From contig CAWBDV010000003.1 of NCBI GenBank assembly GCA_963787675.1, forward strand, positions 1,674,001 through 1,738,000: a stretch of DNA of 64,000 nucleotides, written 5' to 3'. The notes under the pieces were generated by a model. That model did no database searches. It had not been told where the DNA came from and saw only the letters and a list, made by a program, of their open reading frames with translations. The stretch comes from JAJPKK01 sp963787675 (GTDB lineage Bacteria; Pseudomonadota; Alphaproteobacteria; Rhizobiales; Xanthobacteraceae). A program made the position numbers and the translations under genes. Below are positions 8,566 through 17,140 of this stretch, piece after piece (the stretch's first letter is position 1; the number at the start of each line of letters is the position of its first letter).

Positions 8566-9021
8566 TCACGCCTCCTTCGCGGCGCGCTCGACGGCGCGGA
8601 CAATGCGTTGATAAGTGCCGCAGCGACAGATGTTGGTGCTCATGTGCTCCACGATGTCGGCGTGCGACGGATGCGGATTGTGCGCCAGCAGGTCGGCGGC
8701 GCTCATGATCTGGCCGGACTGACAGTAGCCGCATTGCGGCACGCGCTCGGCGAGCCACGCCTTTTGCACCGGATGCGACGAATCCGGCGACAAACCTTCG
8801 ATCGTCGTCACCGATTTGCCGGCGACTTGCGACACCTGGGTCTGGCAGGAGAACGCGCGCTTGCCGTCCACATGCACCATGCAGGCGCCGCACAGCCCGG
8901 TGCCGCAGCCGAACTTGGTGCCGGTCAGTTTGAGTTCCTCCCGGATGACCCACAACAACGGAACATGCGGCGGCGCTTCGGAGCGAAACGCCTTGCCGTT
9001 GACCTTGAATTCGAATGCCAT
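8566..9021 (-). CDS. (2Fe-2S) small subunit, IorA-like (first copy)
   Basis: The 151-residue electron-transfer subunit of the molybdenum hydroxylase encoded just downstream. It has two iron-sulfur domains: a plant-ferredoxin-like one with CGTGLCGACMVHVDG around residues 38-52, and a helical one with CGYCQSGQ and CRCGTYQRIVRA near 96 and 131. The ATG at 9021 is chosen over one at 9042 because GGAGGATAAA lies immediately before it. It has no signal peptide of its own, so it probably rides out with the Tat-bearing large subunit. Confidence 0.93.
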   Translation of the reverse strand: MAFEFKVNGKAFRSEAPPHVPLLWVIREELKLTGTKFGCGTGLCGACMVHVDGKRAFSCQTQVSQVAGKSVTTIEGLSPDSSHPVQKAWLAERVPQCGYCQSGQIMSAADLLAHNPHPSHADIVEHMSTNICRCGTYQRIVRAVERAAKEA

Positions 9022-9231
9022 TTTATCCTCCGCAGCTTCCATTCACGATGTGAGGCAGATGCCGCCACCCGCGCATCCATATGACGCAGTCACCGCGGGC
9101 GGACTGATGACATTCTAAGCTTTTCCGGCGGAGAGGGGGAGTGAGCCGACGCGATGACCCGGCATCGACTTGGGGATTAGCAAGCTTGGGCAAGTGGCGG
9201 CGCCTTCATGCGCGGCTCACTCACCTCCCGG

Positions 9232-10254
9232 TCACAGCTTCGGAATGTGCGCGTCGTCGATCACCTTCGCCCACTTGGCGATATCGGCCTTCAGCCGTGC
9301 CGCCATCTCCTCGGGCGAGCCGGCCTGCGCCTCGAGGCCGAGGTCGAGCATGCGCTGCTTGATGTCGGGCAGCGCCACCACCGCGCGCACCGCGGCATTG
9401 AGCTTGACGATGATGGCCGGCGGCGTACCGGCCTTGGCGAACAGCGCGTTCCACGATCGCACTTCGTAACCGGGGACGCCCGCTTCGGCGACGGTCGGCA
9501 CATTAGGCGAGAACACGGCCCGGCGTTCGGCAGACGTCGCGACGAGATGCATCTTGCCGTCGTCGATCGCCGCCTTCATGGTCGCGTAGTACTCGACGGC
9601 GAGCTGGATGTCGTTGCGCAACAGCGCGACCACGACGTCCGGCGTGGTGCGATACGGAATGATGGTGACCTCGATCTTCGCACTGGAGCGCAACAGCTCG
9701 GCACCGAGATTCTGGGTGCTGCCCACGTTGACGGTGCCGATATTGAGCTGACCGGGCTTTGCCCGTGCCTCCTTGAGGAAATCGCCAAGCGTCGCAAACG
9801 GCCCGGCCGCACTCGTGGTGAAGGTGAGATCGAAAACGCTCACCGCGGAAATCGGCGTGAAATCCTTGATCGGGTCGAACGGCAGGCTCTTGAACAGCGG
9901 CACGCTGATGGCGGTGCCATTGGTAAAGACCGCAAGCGTGTAGCCGTCAGCGGGGGCGGAAAGCACCGAGCGCGCCGCCGAGATGCCGCCGGCGCCCGGC
10001 TGGTTGTCGATGATAAAACGCTCCTTCAACTGTTCGCCGAGCTTTTCCCCGATCAGCCGCGTGGTGATGTCGGCCGTCCCGCCCGCCGCGAACGGCAACA
10101 CGATCCGCACCGGCCGCGTGGGATAATCCTGCGCGCGCACCGGCACGTTCCCGGTGATGAAGAGCGCTGCCCACGCCAAGCCAAGCAGCAGCGGGTTGCA
10201 AAAACTCGGTCGAGACCACTGGCCTAGCTTAACGGTCATGCGGAGCGCCTTCAT
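9232..10254 (-). CDS. Bug/TctC-family tripartite tricarboxylate transporter binding protein
   Basis: A periplasmic solute-binding protein of the Bug family with a signal peptide, followed by YPTRPVRIVLPFAAGGTADI, the family's start signature. Later segments such as IIDNQPGAGGISAARSVLSAPADGYTL also fit. Length is about 340 residues from the ATG at 10254; another ATG at 10239 is possible, and both overlap the end of the TetR gene. Bug proteins capture small carboxylates for TctAB permeases, but no tctAB is in the window. Overlap with the upstream TetR gene on the same strand suggests joint transcription. Confidence 0.9.
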   Translation of the reverse strand: MKALRMTVKLGQWSRPSFCNPLLLGLAWAALFITGNVPVRAQDYPTRPVRIVLPFAAGGTADITTRLIGEKLGEQLKERFIIDNQPGAGGISAARSVLSAPADGYTLAVFTNGTAISVPLFKSLPFDPIKDFTPISAVSVFDLTFTTSAAGPFATLGDFLKEARAKPGQLNIGTVNVGSTQNLGAELLRSSAKIEVTIIPYRTTPDVVVALLRNDIQLAVEYYATMKAAIDDGKMHLVATSAERRAVFSPNVPTVAEAGVPGYEVRSWNALFAKAGTPPAIIVKLNAAVRAVVALPDIKQRMLDLGLEAQAGSPEEMAARLKADIAKWAKVIDDAHIPKL

Positions 10255-10867
10255 CCCATCCCGCCAGAGCAACCGCGTAGCGATGGGCTGCCGTGCACAG
10301 TTCGTCGGCTGCGCCTTCATCATCCACGGCGCGGGCGAGCACCATGCCACCGACACACAGAGCGACGACGGCGAGAGCACGCTGCCGATCGCTGCCGTTG
10401 CTGCCGTCCCGGGCTTCGCTCTCCTCGAACGAACCCAGGTTGGCGGCGAAGACCCCCGTCATCATTTCCATCACTTGGCGATAGGCGCGCTTGGCAGCTT
10501 CACCGCTACGCGCCACATCGGTCGCAAGGCCGATGATGGGACAACTCCCCTCGACGTCATCAAGATGCGCGCGAGAGAGATACGCATCGACGATCGCGCG
10601 TGCCATGGCCTGGCCTTCCGGGCGCTCAGCGAGCGCCTGGCGTTGCCAGGCGGCGTGATGCCCTCCGTTGACGAAATGCATGATCGCTTCGGCGTACAGC
10701 TCTTCTTTGCTGTCGAAATAACTATAGAACCCGCCGCGCGTGAGGCCCGCGCCCGCCATGATCTCGTCGATCGAAATGGCCGCAAGTCCGTTCCGGTTAA
10801 ACAGCCGGCGCGCGCTGTCGAGGATACGACTGCGCGTTTCGACGCGATGCTCGGGGGCGTAAGGCAT
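10229..10867 (-). CDS. TetR-family transcriptional regulator
   Basis: A 212-residue repressor with the TetR helix-turn-helix at residues 10-56 (TRSRILDSARRLFNRNG, then ISIDEIMAGAGLTRGGFYSYF and SKEELYAEAI). The C-terminal domain contains DVEGSCPIIGLATDVARS, typical of the AcrR/NemR-like group that often senses electrophiles or quaternary compounds. It is divergent from a VOC/MAPEG gene pair, and a perfect 9-base inverted repeat lies in the 115-base gap. That arrangement fits autoregulation plus control of the divergent pair. The Bug binding-protein gene follows on the same strand. Confidence 0.93.
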   Translation of the reverse strand: MPYAPEHRVETRSRILDSARRLFNRNGLAAISIDEIMAGAGLTRGGFYSYFDSKEELYAEAIMHFVNGGHHAAWQRQALAERPEGQAMARAIVDAYLSRAHLDDVEGSCPIIGLATDVARSGEAAKRAYRQVMEMMTGVFAANLGSFEESEARDGSNGSDRQRALAVVALCVGGMVLARAVDDEGAADELCTAAHRYAVALAGWDEGAPHDR

Positions 10868-10908
10868 CGGGGCTTACTCCAATAAGTGACAGAAGTATTA
10901 CGTCGATT

Positions 10909-10934
10909 CAAAATATGTTCTTGATCATATTTTG
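10909..10934. promoter_or_regulatory. Probable TetR operator
   Basis: CAAAATATG (10909-10917) and its exact reverse complement CATATTTTG (10926-10934) are separated by 8 bases. The palindrome sits between the divergent TetR gene (ATG at 10867) and the VOC gene (ATG at 10983). It is strikingly AT-rich for this genome. Size and position suit a TetR dimer site; assignment to this regulator is inference. Confidence 0.7.
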
Positions 10935-10982
10935 CCTGCGGCCAAGGCTGTTGCGGTGCATTCTCACCTTGAGGGAACGTCC

Positions 10983-11345
10983 ATGGCAAATCCCTTTGTA
11001 CATGTTGAACTTAACACCTCCGATATCGCGAAAGCGAAATCATTCTACGGCGCGTTGTTCGGCTGGACGCTGCAAGATGTCCCGATGGGCAGCCACAGCT
11101 ACACCATGATCAACGTTGGCCAAGGCACTGGAGGCGGCATGCAGCCTCACCCCGTGACAGGCGCGCCGTCAGCCTGGCTCGCCTATGTCAACGTCGACGA
11201 TATCAAGACGGCAACCGAGAAAGCGCGCCAGCTTGGCGCACAAGTGATGCGCGAGCCAATGGAAGTCATGGGCGCAGGCTGGCTGTCGATCATCGTCGAT
11301 CCCACCGGCGCGACGCTCGGACTATGGCAGGGAGGCGCGGCATGA
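10983..11345 (+). CDS. VOC-family (glyoxalase/bleomycin-resistance fold) protein
   Basis: A 120-residue single-domain protein with paired beta-alpha-beta-beta-beta modules: FVHVELNTSDIAKAKSFYGALFGW at the start, and AYVNVDDIKTATEKARQLGAQV later, ending IIVDPTGATLGLWQ. VOC proteins are metal-dependent lyases, dioxygenases or binding proteins; the reaction here is unknown. GAGGGA ten bases before the ATG supports this start. It overlaps the following MAPEG gene by four bases (ATGA) and lies opposite the TetR gene across the operator. Confidence 0.9.
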   Translation: MANPFVHVELNTSDIAKAKSFYGALFGWTLQDVPMGSHSYTMINVGQGTGGGMQPHPVTGAPSAWLAYVNVDDIKTATEKARQLGAQVMREPMEVMGAGWLSIIVDPTGATLGLWQGGAA

Positions 11346-11743
11346 GCGCGGTCCCCATCATCACCGCACTTTACGGCGCCATTATCGGATTGCTGGCGGT
11401 GGTGCTCACCGTCAACGTCATCCGCAATCGCGTCGGCCTCAAGATCAACGACGGCGATGGTGGCAGCGCGCCGATGCGTATGGCGATCCGCGCCCACGCC
11501 AACCTTGCCCAGCATGTGCCGCTCACCCTGCTGCTAATCGGATTTGCCGAATCGATCGGCTCCTCGAAGATTATCATCCACGTGCTAGGAGCAGCGCTGG
11601 TGCTGGCACGCCTCTTGAGCGCGTGGGGCCTGCTGAGCGCGGAAGGACCGACCTTCGGCCGGCAGTCGGGCGCCGGCCTCACCATCCTTGTCCTGGCCGC
11701 CGCATCGATCATCATCCTCGTCCGCGAAGCCGGGCTGATGTAG
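11342..11743 (+). CDS. MAPEG-family membrane protein
   Basis: A 133-residue protein with four membrane helices and the MAPEG signature RAHANLAQHVPLTLLLIG near residues 51-68, where RAHxN and the following acidic/aromatic positions face glutathione in characterised members. Bacterial MAPEG proteins are often glutathione-transferase-like. The ATG at 11342 overlaps the VOC stop in an ATGA, so translation is coupled. Together with the VOC protein and TetR regulator this suggests response to an electrophile, which is inference. Confidence 0.9.
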   Translation: MSAVPIITALYGAIIGLLAVVLTVNVIRNRVGLKINDGDGGSAPMRMAIRAHANLAQHVPLTLLLIGFAESIGSSKIIIHVLGAALVLARLLSAWGLLSAEGPTFGRQSGAGLTILVLAAASIIILVREAGLM

Positions 11744-11754
11744 GCGGCGAATCT

Positions 11755-11892
11755 GTAGCCCGGATGAGCCAACGGGTCCCGCCTCAGGCGGGCCCGATGA
11801 CAGGCTCCGCGACATCCGGGATAAGCCCTTCGACGCGGCAGCTGCTACCCCGGATATCGGGACCGCAAAACGCGGTCCCTCATCCGGGCTAC
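11755..11892. repeat. Palindromic repeat, GTAGCCCGGATG family, compound copy
   Basis: A compound palindrome starting GTAGCCCGGATG at 11755 and ending CATCCGGGCTAC at 11892, with nested inner palindromes (CGGGTCCCGCC/GGCGGGCCCG and CCCGGATATCGGG). It lies between the convergent MAPEG and IorB-like genes. It could act as a bidirectional terminator, but there is no T-run. Confidence 0.88.
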
Positions 11893-11923
11893 GGCGACTC
11901 CTCGGACGACACCTCGTACCGCC

Positions 11924-14152
11924 CTACCCCGCGAGCACCGCCTTGACGCGCTCCGGTGACAGCGGCAGGTCGCGCAAGCGCTTGCCGGTCGCATGCGCAA
12001 ACGCATTGGCGATGGCAGCGACAGCCGGCCCCTGCGCACCTTCGCCGGAGCCGAGCGGCCGTTCGTTCGGGCGATCAATCAATTCAACCTCGACCTTCGG
12101 CACTTCCGGCATGGTCAGGATCGGATAGCCAAGCCAGTCACGCGAGGTGATGCCCGCGCGGTCGAACTTGACTTCCTCGTGCAACGTCCAGCTGGTCGAC
12201 TGGATGATGCCACCTTCCATCTGATTGGCGAGTTCGTCGGGATTAATGATCTGGCCGGAATCGACCGCCGCCCATGCGCGCGGCACCGAGACGCGACCGC
12301 TCGCGCGATCGACCTCGACCTGGGCGACGACCGCGACATAGGTCGCAAGGTTCTTGTACTTGGCAAAGCCGATGCCGCGCCCCCGCCCGTCGCCGCCGGA
12401 TGCATGCGGGTTCCAGGCCGCTTTTCTCGCGACTGCCTCGATCACCGCACGTGCACGCGGATCCTTCATATGGGCAAGGCGGAACGAGACCGGATCGGCA
12501 CCAGCCGCAAGCGCGAGTTCGTCGATGAAGGACTCAATCGCGAACACGTTCGCGTAGGCGCCGAGCGTGCGCAACGCGGAGACCCGGATCGGCATGGCCT
12601 TGATGAAGTGGTGCACCACCCGCTGGCGCGGAAACTCGTAGAGCGGAACGGCATTACGGTCGCCGCCGCCCGCCGGTTGCGGCAGGATGTGGGGCGGCGC
12701 CGGCTGCTGCGGCTCGGCGAGGTACCAGCTTGCCAACAGATTATCGCCGCCGGGCTCGCTCGGCCGCGTCGAGTGGGTGTTGGTCCACACATCGTAATTC
12801 CAATCGGCGATGCGGCCGTCAGCTCCAAGCGCAGCCTTCGCCTTCATCACCATGGCGGGTCCGAACGGCTCCCAGCCAAATTCGTCGCCGCGCATCCATT
12901 GCAAACGCACAGGCCGGCCGTCGGGAGCGCCGCGCGCGAGCAGCGCCGCGTCGAGAGCGACGTCGTCGGCGCCGTTGTGGCCGTAGCAGCCGGAGCCCTC
13001 GTTGTGGATGCAGTGGATCTTCTCCGGCGGCAGCTTCAGCGCCATCACGAGATTGCCGCGCAGCGGAAACACACCCTGGCTGTGGTTCCAGACGGTCATC
13101 TTGCCGTCGCGGAACTGGGCGACCGCGCAGGACGGACCGATGGAGGCATGAGCCATGTACGGCTTGCGGTAGGTCGCCTCGATGACCTTGACCCCCCCTT
13201 GCGCACCGTCAGCCAGCGGTGCCTGCTTGTCGCTGATGACGTGCGGATCGTCAGGCAGCGCCAGCAGGTGATCGTAGATCGTGGCTTGGTCAGGGAGTGC
13301 CGGGCCGGGCGTCCACGTGGCGTTCTTGCCAAGCGCGACGCTTGCCTTGATCGCCCGCTCTTCCCGCTCGGCGATGACGCCGAGGAAGCTGCCGTCGCGC
13401 ACGACGCCGACAACGCCGGGCATCGCCTTGATCGCGGCTTCGTCGATCGAGATGAGCTTCGCCCCATAGTTCGGCGGGCGCACAACGCGGCCATGAAGCA
13501 TGCCTGGAAGCCGCAGATCCTGCACATAGGCGACGCCGCCCGTCACCTTGCGCGGAATGTCGAAGCGCGCGATCGGCTGGCCGACGATCCGATGAGCGGC
13601 CGGCGACTTCGGTTTGACGTTGGCATCGACCTCGCGATGGAGGTTGATGCCGCCTGCAAGCTCGCCGTAGGTCACTTTGCGTCCGTCCGGCGCGCTGATG
13701 ACCCCATCGGCGACGGTCAGCTTGCCGGCATCTACGCCGAGATGCTTGCCCGCCGCGTCAACCAGCACCGCACGAGCATCGGCGCCGGCAAGACGCAGCG
13801 CGACGCCGCCATATTCGATCGACTGGCTGCCGGAGGTGATCCCCTCATTGGGCGTCCTTTCGGTGTCACCCGAGATCATGCGCACGCGCGCAAGCGGCAG
13901 GTCGAGTTCTTCCGCCGCGATCTGCGCCAGCGCCGTGACGATGCCCTGCCCAAGCTCGACCTTGCCGGTGCAAACGGTTGCGCCGCCGTCCGCCTCGATG
14001 CGGATCCACGCGTCGAGCATCGGATTGTTGGCGAGGCTGCCCGGAAGCTTCGCGCCTTGCGCGGGCGCAAACTTCGGATCGAGCGCGAAAGCGATGACGA
14101 GGCCGCCCACGCCCGCGGCAAACTGGCGCCGTGAGATGATCGCGTTCATCAC
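11924..14152 (-). CDS. Molybdopterin-binding large subunit, IorB-like xanthine dehydrogenase family (second copy)
   Basis: This 742-residue protein is the second Moco-containing hydroxylase large subunit in the window. A Tat signal (SRRQFAAGVGGLVIA, residues 7-21) is followed by TGKVELGQGIVTALAQIAAEEL, the family's MGQG-like loop, and by ARFDIPRKVTGGVAYVQDLRLPGML. It ends LGSGEGAQGPAVAAIANAFAHATGKRLRDLPL-like, where the Glu of GEGAQGP is in the region of the catalytic Glu. It overlaps the small-subunit stop by four bases. The substrate is unknown. It differs clearly from the first copy, so it is not a recent tandem duplicate. Confidence 0.92.
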   Translation of the reverse strand: MMNAIISRRQFAAGVGGLVIAFALDPKFAPAQGAKLPGSLANNPMLDAWIRIEADGGATVCTGKVELGQGIVTALAQIAAEELDLPLARVRMISGDTERTPNEGITSGSQSIEYGGVALRLAGADARAVLVDAAGKHLGVDAGKLTVADGVISAPDGRKVTYGELAGGINLHREVDANVKPKSPAAHRIVGQPIARFDIPRKVTGGVAYVQDLRLPGMLHGRVVRPPNYGAKLISIDEAAIKAMPGVVGVVRDGSFLGVIAEREERAIKASVALGKNATWTPGPALPDQATIYDHLLALPDDPHVISDKQAPLADGAQGGVKVIEATYRKPYMAHASIGPSCAVAQFRDGKMTVWNHSQGVFPLRGNLVMALKLPPEKIHCIHNEGSGCYGHNGADDVALDAALLARGAPDGRPVRLQWMRGDEFGWEPFGPAMVMKAKAALGADGRIADWNYDVWTNTHSTRPSEPGGDNLLASWYLAEPQQPAPPHILPQPAGGGDRNAVPLYEFPRQRVVHHFIKAMPIRVSALRTLGAYANVFAIESFIDELALAAGADPVSFRLAHMKDPRARAVIEAVARKAAWNPHASGGDGRGRGIGFAKYKNLATYVAVVAQVEVDRASGRVSVPRAWAAVDSGQIINPDELANQMEGGIIQSTSWTLHEEVKFDRAGITSRDWLGYPILTMPEVPKVEVELIDRPNERPLGSGEGAQGPAVAAIANAFAHATGKRLRDLPLSPERVKAVLAG

Positions 14153-14616
14153 GTCCTCCCCATGGCCTGAGATGCTTTGAGTACGGCGCGGATGATGCGA
14201 CCGTGGGTGCCGCAGCGACAGAGGTTGCCGGTGAGGCCCTCACGCACCTGCGCTTCGCTCGGATGCGGGTTGGTATCGAGCAGCGCCTTCGCCGACATGA
14301 CCATGCCGTTGATGCAGTAGCCGCATTGGGCCGCCTGCCCGTCCATGAAAGCCTGCTGCAGCGGATGCGGCTTCTCGATCGTACCGAGACCCTCGAGTGT
14401 CGTAATCTCAGAGTCGCCCAGCGAGCCGACCTCGGTGATGCAGGAGCGCACCGGCTTGCCGTCGACAAGGACAGTGCAGGCGCCGCACTGGGCAAGGCCG
14501 CAGCCGAACTTGGCGCCGCTCAATTCCAGATCGTTGCGCAGCACGTAGAGCAACGGCGTGTCCGGTTCCGCCGGCACGCTGACGTGCTTGCCGTTCACTT
14601 TGAGGCTGACCGTCAT
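14149..14616 (-). CDS. (2Fe-2S) small subunit, IorA-like (second copy)
   Basis: A 155-residue iron-sulfur subunit partner of the downstream large subunit. The first cluster motif is CGLAQCGACTVLVDGK around residues 41-56; the second-domain motifs are CGYCINGMVMSA and CRCGTHGRIIRAV. The ATG at 14616 is preceded by AAGGAG; an upstream in-frame start at 14718 lacks such a site. The stop overlaps the start of the large subunit (ATGA). Electrons would pass from molybdopterin via the two clusters to an unidentified periplasmic acceptor. Confidence 0.93.
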   Translation of the reverse strand: MTVSLKVNGKHVSVPAEPDTPLLYVLRNDLELSGAKFGCGLAQCGACTVLVDGKPVRSCITEVGSLGDSEITTLEGLGTIEKPHPLQQAFMDGQAAQCGYCINGMVMSAKALLDTNPHPSEAQVREGLTGNLCRCGTHGRIIRAVLKASQAMGRT

Positions 14617-14848
14617 CCGAGTCTCCTTGTGACTTAGAACCATATAGTACCCGTCGCAGGCCTCGCTACTGATACTTCCAACCAAGGACAATTTGTGCCA
14701 TAGCGCCCCACACTGCACGCGGACAACAGGCCATTATCACGCGGACAACGGCGCCATCCATCGCGCCGCGCCAAATGTTGCGATTGCCGGACTTTCGGGA
14801 CGCGCCGTAAAGTGCTTTGCTCTGATCGGGGTGCCGTGGGGGAGACAC

Positions 14849-15184
14849 ATGCGTTTCTCTATCGCGATCGCTTCGATCTTGGTGCTGAGCGTCGCGGCCA
14901 ATGCTCAGAACGGCAGCGGCGCCTGCTCGGATGATGATACGAGTCCGAAGTGCAGGAACGAGAGCAGCGTCAAAAACCGAACCGGTTCCGCTTCATCGGC
15001 ACGGCGGATGCGGGCTGCGAGGACCAGGGCGGCTTGGCCGCGGCATTACGGCTATTATGGTCCGCCCCGCGTCTACTACAGTCCCCATTGCCTTGAGGGT
15101 ATCACCAACGGGCTCCTCGGGGCCTGTCCCCTCTGCTATCCGCTGTTCGCGACGGTGCAGCCCGAACAATGCTATGGGCAATGA
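14849..15184 (+). CDS. Small exported protein, function unknown
   Basis: A 111-residue protein with a clear signal peptide (MRFSIAIASILVLSVAANAQ, residues 1-20). A polar segment with CSDDDTSPKC, an Arg/Ala-rich stretch and a Tyr/Pro-rich stretch (HYGYYGPPRVYYSPHC) follow, then a tail with four Cys. GGGGGAGA eight bases before the ATG supports the start. The even number of Cys in the mature part suggests disulfides. No family recognised. Confidence 0.65.
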   Translation: MRFSIAIASILVLSVAANAQNGSGACSDDDTSPKCRNESSVKNRTGSASSARRMRAARTRAAWPRHYGYYGPPRVYYSPHCLEGITNGLLGACPLCYPLFATVQPEQCYGQ

Positions 15185-15397
15185 CGATGGGCCGCCGGTC
15201 GATCTGACTGAGCACCGGTCAGAAGGTGACCAGCGGTGTCCAGAATATTCCGTGAATATTTCATCAAGCCGGTCGTTAGGGTATGCTCGAAAAAGTCCGT
15301 TCACCGAGTATAATCGGCCGAGCGTAACCAGCCTGCCAATGCCGCCGCGCCCAACATGAAGCGGCTCCTGGTTACGTCTACGAGCTGGAGGGACCCC

Positions 15398-17059
15398 ATG
15401 CGCACCCGTTTGTCCATTTTGACCGCAGCCGTTCTGGCCGCCTCTTGTTTTGTCTTGCCCGAGGCCGCCCTTGCCCAAGCGCAGGCCGCGCTTGCCGGCC
15501 AGGTTTCGTCCGCCAAGGAAGGCACCATGGAAGGCGTTGTCGTCAGCGCCAAGCGCGCCGGCGGCACCGTCACCGTAAGCGTCGTCACCGATGCCACCGG
15601 ACACTACAGCTTCCCCGCTGCGCGTCTCGAACCCGGCCAGTACGCCCTGACGATTCGCGCCGTCGGCTATGAGATCGACGGTGCGAAGAACGCCGAAGTC
15701 GCGGCCGGCAAGGCCACGACCGCCGATATCACGTTGCGTCCGACGAAGAAGCTGACGCTGCAGCTCACCAATGCCGAGTGGCTCGCAAGTTTCCCGGGCA
15801 CCGATGACCAGAAGAAGCTGACGCTCGGCTGCATCAGCTGCCATGATCTCGACCGCATCGCTCGCTCGCAGCACAGCGCCGACGAGTTCATGCAGTTGTT
15901 CGATCGCATGGCTGGCTATTATCCGGGTGCCACGCCCGAATATCCGCAGCGCCTCGTCGGCAATGCGCGCCGTCAGGTCGGCCAGGGACCGAACGCGCGC
16001 GCGCTCGCCGAATTCTATGCCTCGGTCAACCTGAGCGAGGACGAGACCTGGACTTATCCGCTCAAGACGCTGCCGCGACCGACCGGGCGCGCGACGCGCG
16101 TCATCGTCACCGAGTACGACCTGCCGCGCAAACAGACCCAACCCCATGACGTCGTGCTCGATGCCGACGGCATGGTGTGGTTCTCCCACTTCGGCGAGAT
16201 GTATCTCGGCAAGATGGACCCGAAGACCGGGCAGGTCTGGCAATATCCGGTACCGGTGATCAAGACCGGCTTCCCGACCGGCACGCTCGATCTTGAAATG
16301 ACCAGGAGCGGCGACATCTGGCTGTCGCTGATGTACCAGGGCAGCGTCGCGCGTTTCAACAAGAAGACCGAGACGTTCGAGACGTGGTCGGTGCCGCGGG
16401 AGTGGCAGACCGATGCCACCCAGCAGGCCTTCGTCTCGCCGAACTTCTCCGACGTCGACGGCAAGGTGTGGGTGAAGAACTCGGACCGCGCTCAGATACT
16501 GCGCCTCGATCCCAAGACCGGCCAATGGGAGAATTTTGGCTCGTTCAAGGACCCCAAGACCGGCAAGGGCATCCAGGCCTACGGCATCCCCGTCGATACG
16601 GAGAACAATCTCTATCTCCTCGACTTCGCCTCCAACGGCGTCGGCAAGATCGACAAGACCGGCAAGCTCGTCGGCTACTATCCGGGCAAGATCACCATGT
16701 CGCGACCGCGCCGCGGCAGGATCGATGACCAGGGCAATCTCTGGTACGCCGAGTACGGCGGCAATGCCGTCGGCGTGCTCGATCTGAAAGGCGAAACCGT
16801 GAAGGAGTGGACGGTCCCGACGGCGTGGGCCGAGCCCTACGACGCGGTGCGCGACAAAAACGGCGAAGTGTGGACCGGCTCGATGTTGAGCGACCGGGTC
16901 TCAAGGCTCGATCCCAAGACCGGCGCGTTCGTCGAGTATCTCCTGCCGCGCTCCACCAACATCCGGCGTGTGTATGTCGACAACTCGACCACGCCCGTGA
17001 CGTTCTGGACCGGCAACAATCACGGCGCTTCGATCGTCAAGGTCGAGCCGCTGGATTGA
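15398..17059 (+). CDS. Exported carboxypeptidase-like domain + haem c motif + virginiamycin B lyase-like beta-propeller
   Basis: This 553-residue protein begins with a signal peptide (to about residue 27, ALAQAQ). It continues with a carboxypeptidase regulatory-like beta-sandwich (AALAGQVSSAKEGTMEGVVV to ITLRPTKKL, about 30-125) and a short helical segment with one CISCH haem-binding motif near residue 146. A long repeat region of the SMP-30/Vgb type follows, with repeated HDVVLDADGMVWFSHFG and RIDDQGNLWYAEYGG units. No Vgb lyase activity can be inferred from the propeller alone; a periplasmic redox enzyme is an alternative. GGAGGGA precedes the ATG at 15398; another in-frame start is at 15356. 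Confidence 0.85.
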   Translation: MRTRLSILTAAVLAASCFVLPEAALAQAQAALAGQVSSAKEGTMEGVVVSAKRAGGTVTVSVVTDATGHYSFPAARLEPGQYALTIRAVGYEIDGAKNAEVAAGKATTADITLRPTKKLTLQLTNAEWLASFPGTDDQKKLTLGCISCHDLDRIARSQHSADEFMQLFDRMAGYYPGATPEYPQRLVGNARRQVGQGPNARALAEFYASVNLSEDETWTYPLKTLPRPTGRATRVIVTEYDLPRKQTQPHDVVLDADGMVWFSHFGEMYLGKMDPKTGQVWQYPVPVIKTGFPTGTLDLEMTRSGDIWLSLMYQGSVARFNKKTETFETWSVPREWQTDATQQAFVSPNFSDVDGKVWVKNSDRAQILRLDPKTGQWENFGSFKDPKTGKGIQAYGIPVDTENNLYLLDFASNGVGKIDKTGKLVGYYPGKITMSRPRRGRIDDQGNLWYAEYGGNAVGVLDLKGETVKEWTVPTAWAEPYDAVRDKNGEVWTGSMLSDRVSRLDPKTGAFVEYLLPRSTNIRRVYVDNSTTPVTFWTGNNHGASIVKVEPLD

Positions 17060-17078
17060 GGACCTGTTTGTAAGCGGC

Positions 17079-17113
17079 CCTTCACCTCTCCCCTCGGCGG
17101 AGAGAGGTGAAGG
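17079..17113. terminator. Hairpin between convergent genes
   Basis: CCTTCACCTCTC (17079-17090) pairs perfectly with GAGAGGTGAAGG (17102-17113) across an 11-base loop. It lies in the 81-base gap between two convergent genes, the usual place for a shared terminator. No T-run follows on either side, and the sequence resembles a dispersed repeat, so termination is uncertain. Confidence 0.5.
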
Positions 17114-17140
17114 TCACTTCGCCTCAAGGAGACGTGAACT

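Noticed and set aside
7528..9084. 518-codon frame antisense to the first IorAB pair
   Set aside because: Spans two confident genes and their junction. Composition is that of a codon-bias shadow.
9139..9222. GAGTGAGCCG / CGGCTCACTC inverted repeat before the Bug gene's 3' end as a terminator
   Set aside because: Arms are 64 bases apart with no T-run, so a simple intrinsic terminator is unlikely.
11993..14134. Long open frame of 713 codons antisense to the second IorB-like gene
   Set aside because: A shadow of a GC-rich gene. The translation is rich in Arg, His and Asp, lacks family motifs, and the sense frame has complete domain structure.
14993..16525. 510-codon antisense frame under the beta-propeller gene
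   Set aside because: The sense frame holds a signal peptide, haem motif and propeller repeats; the antisense frame has no recognisable feature.
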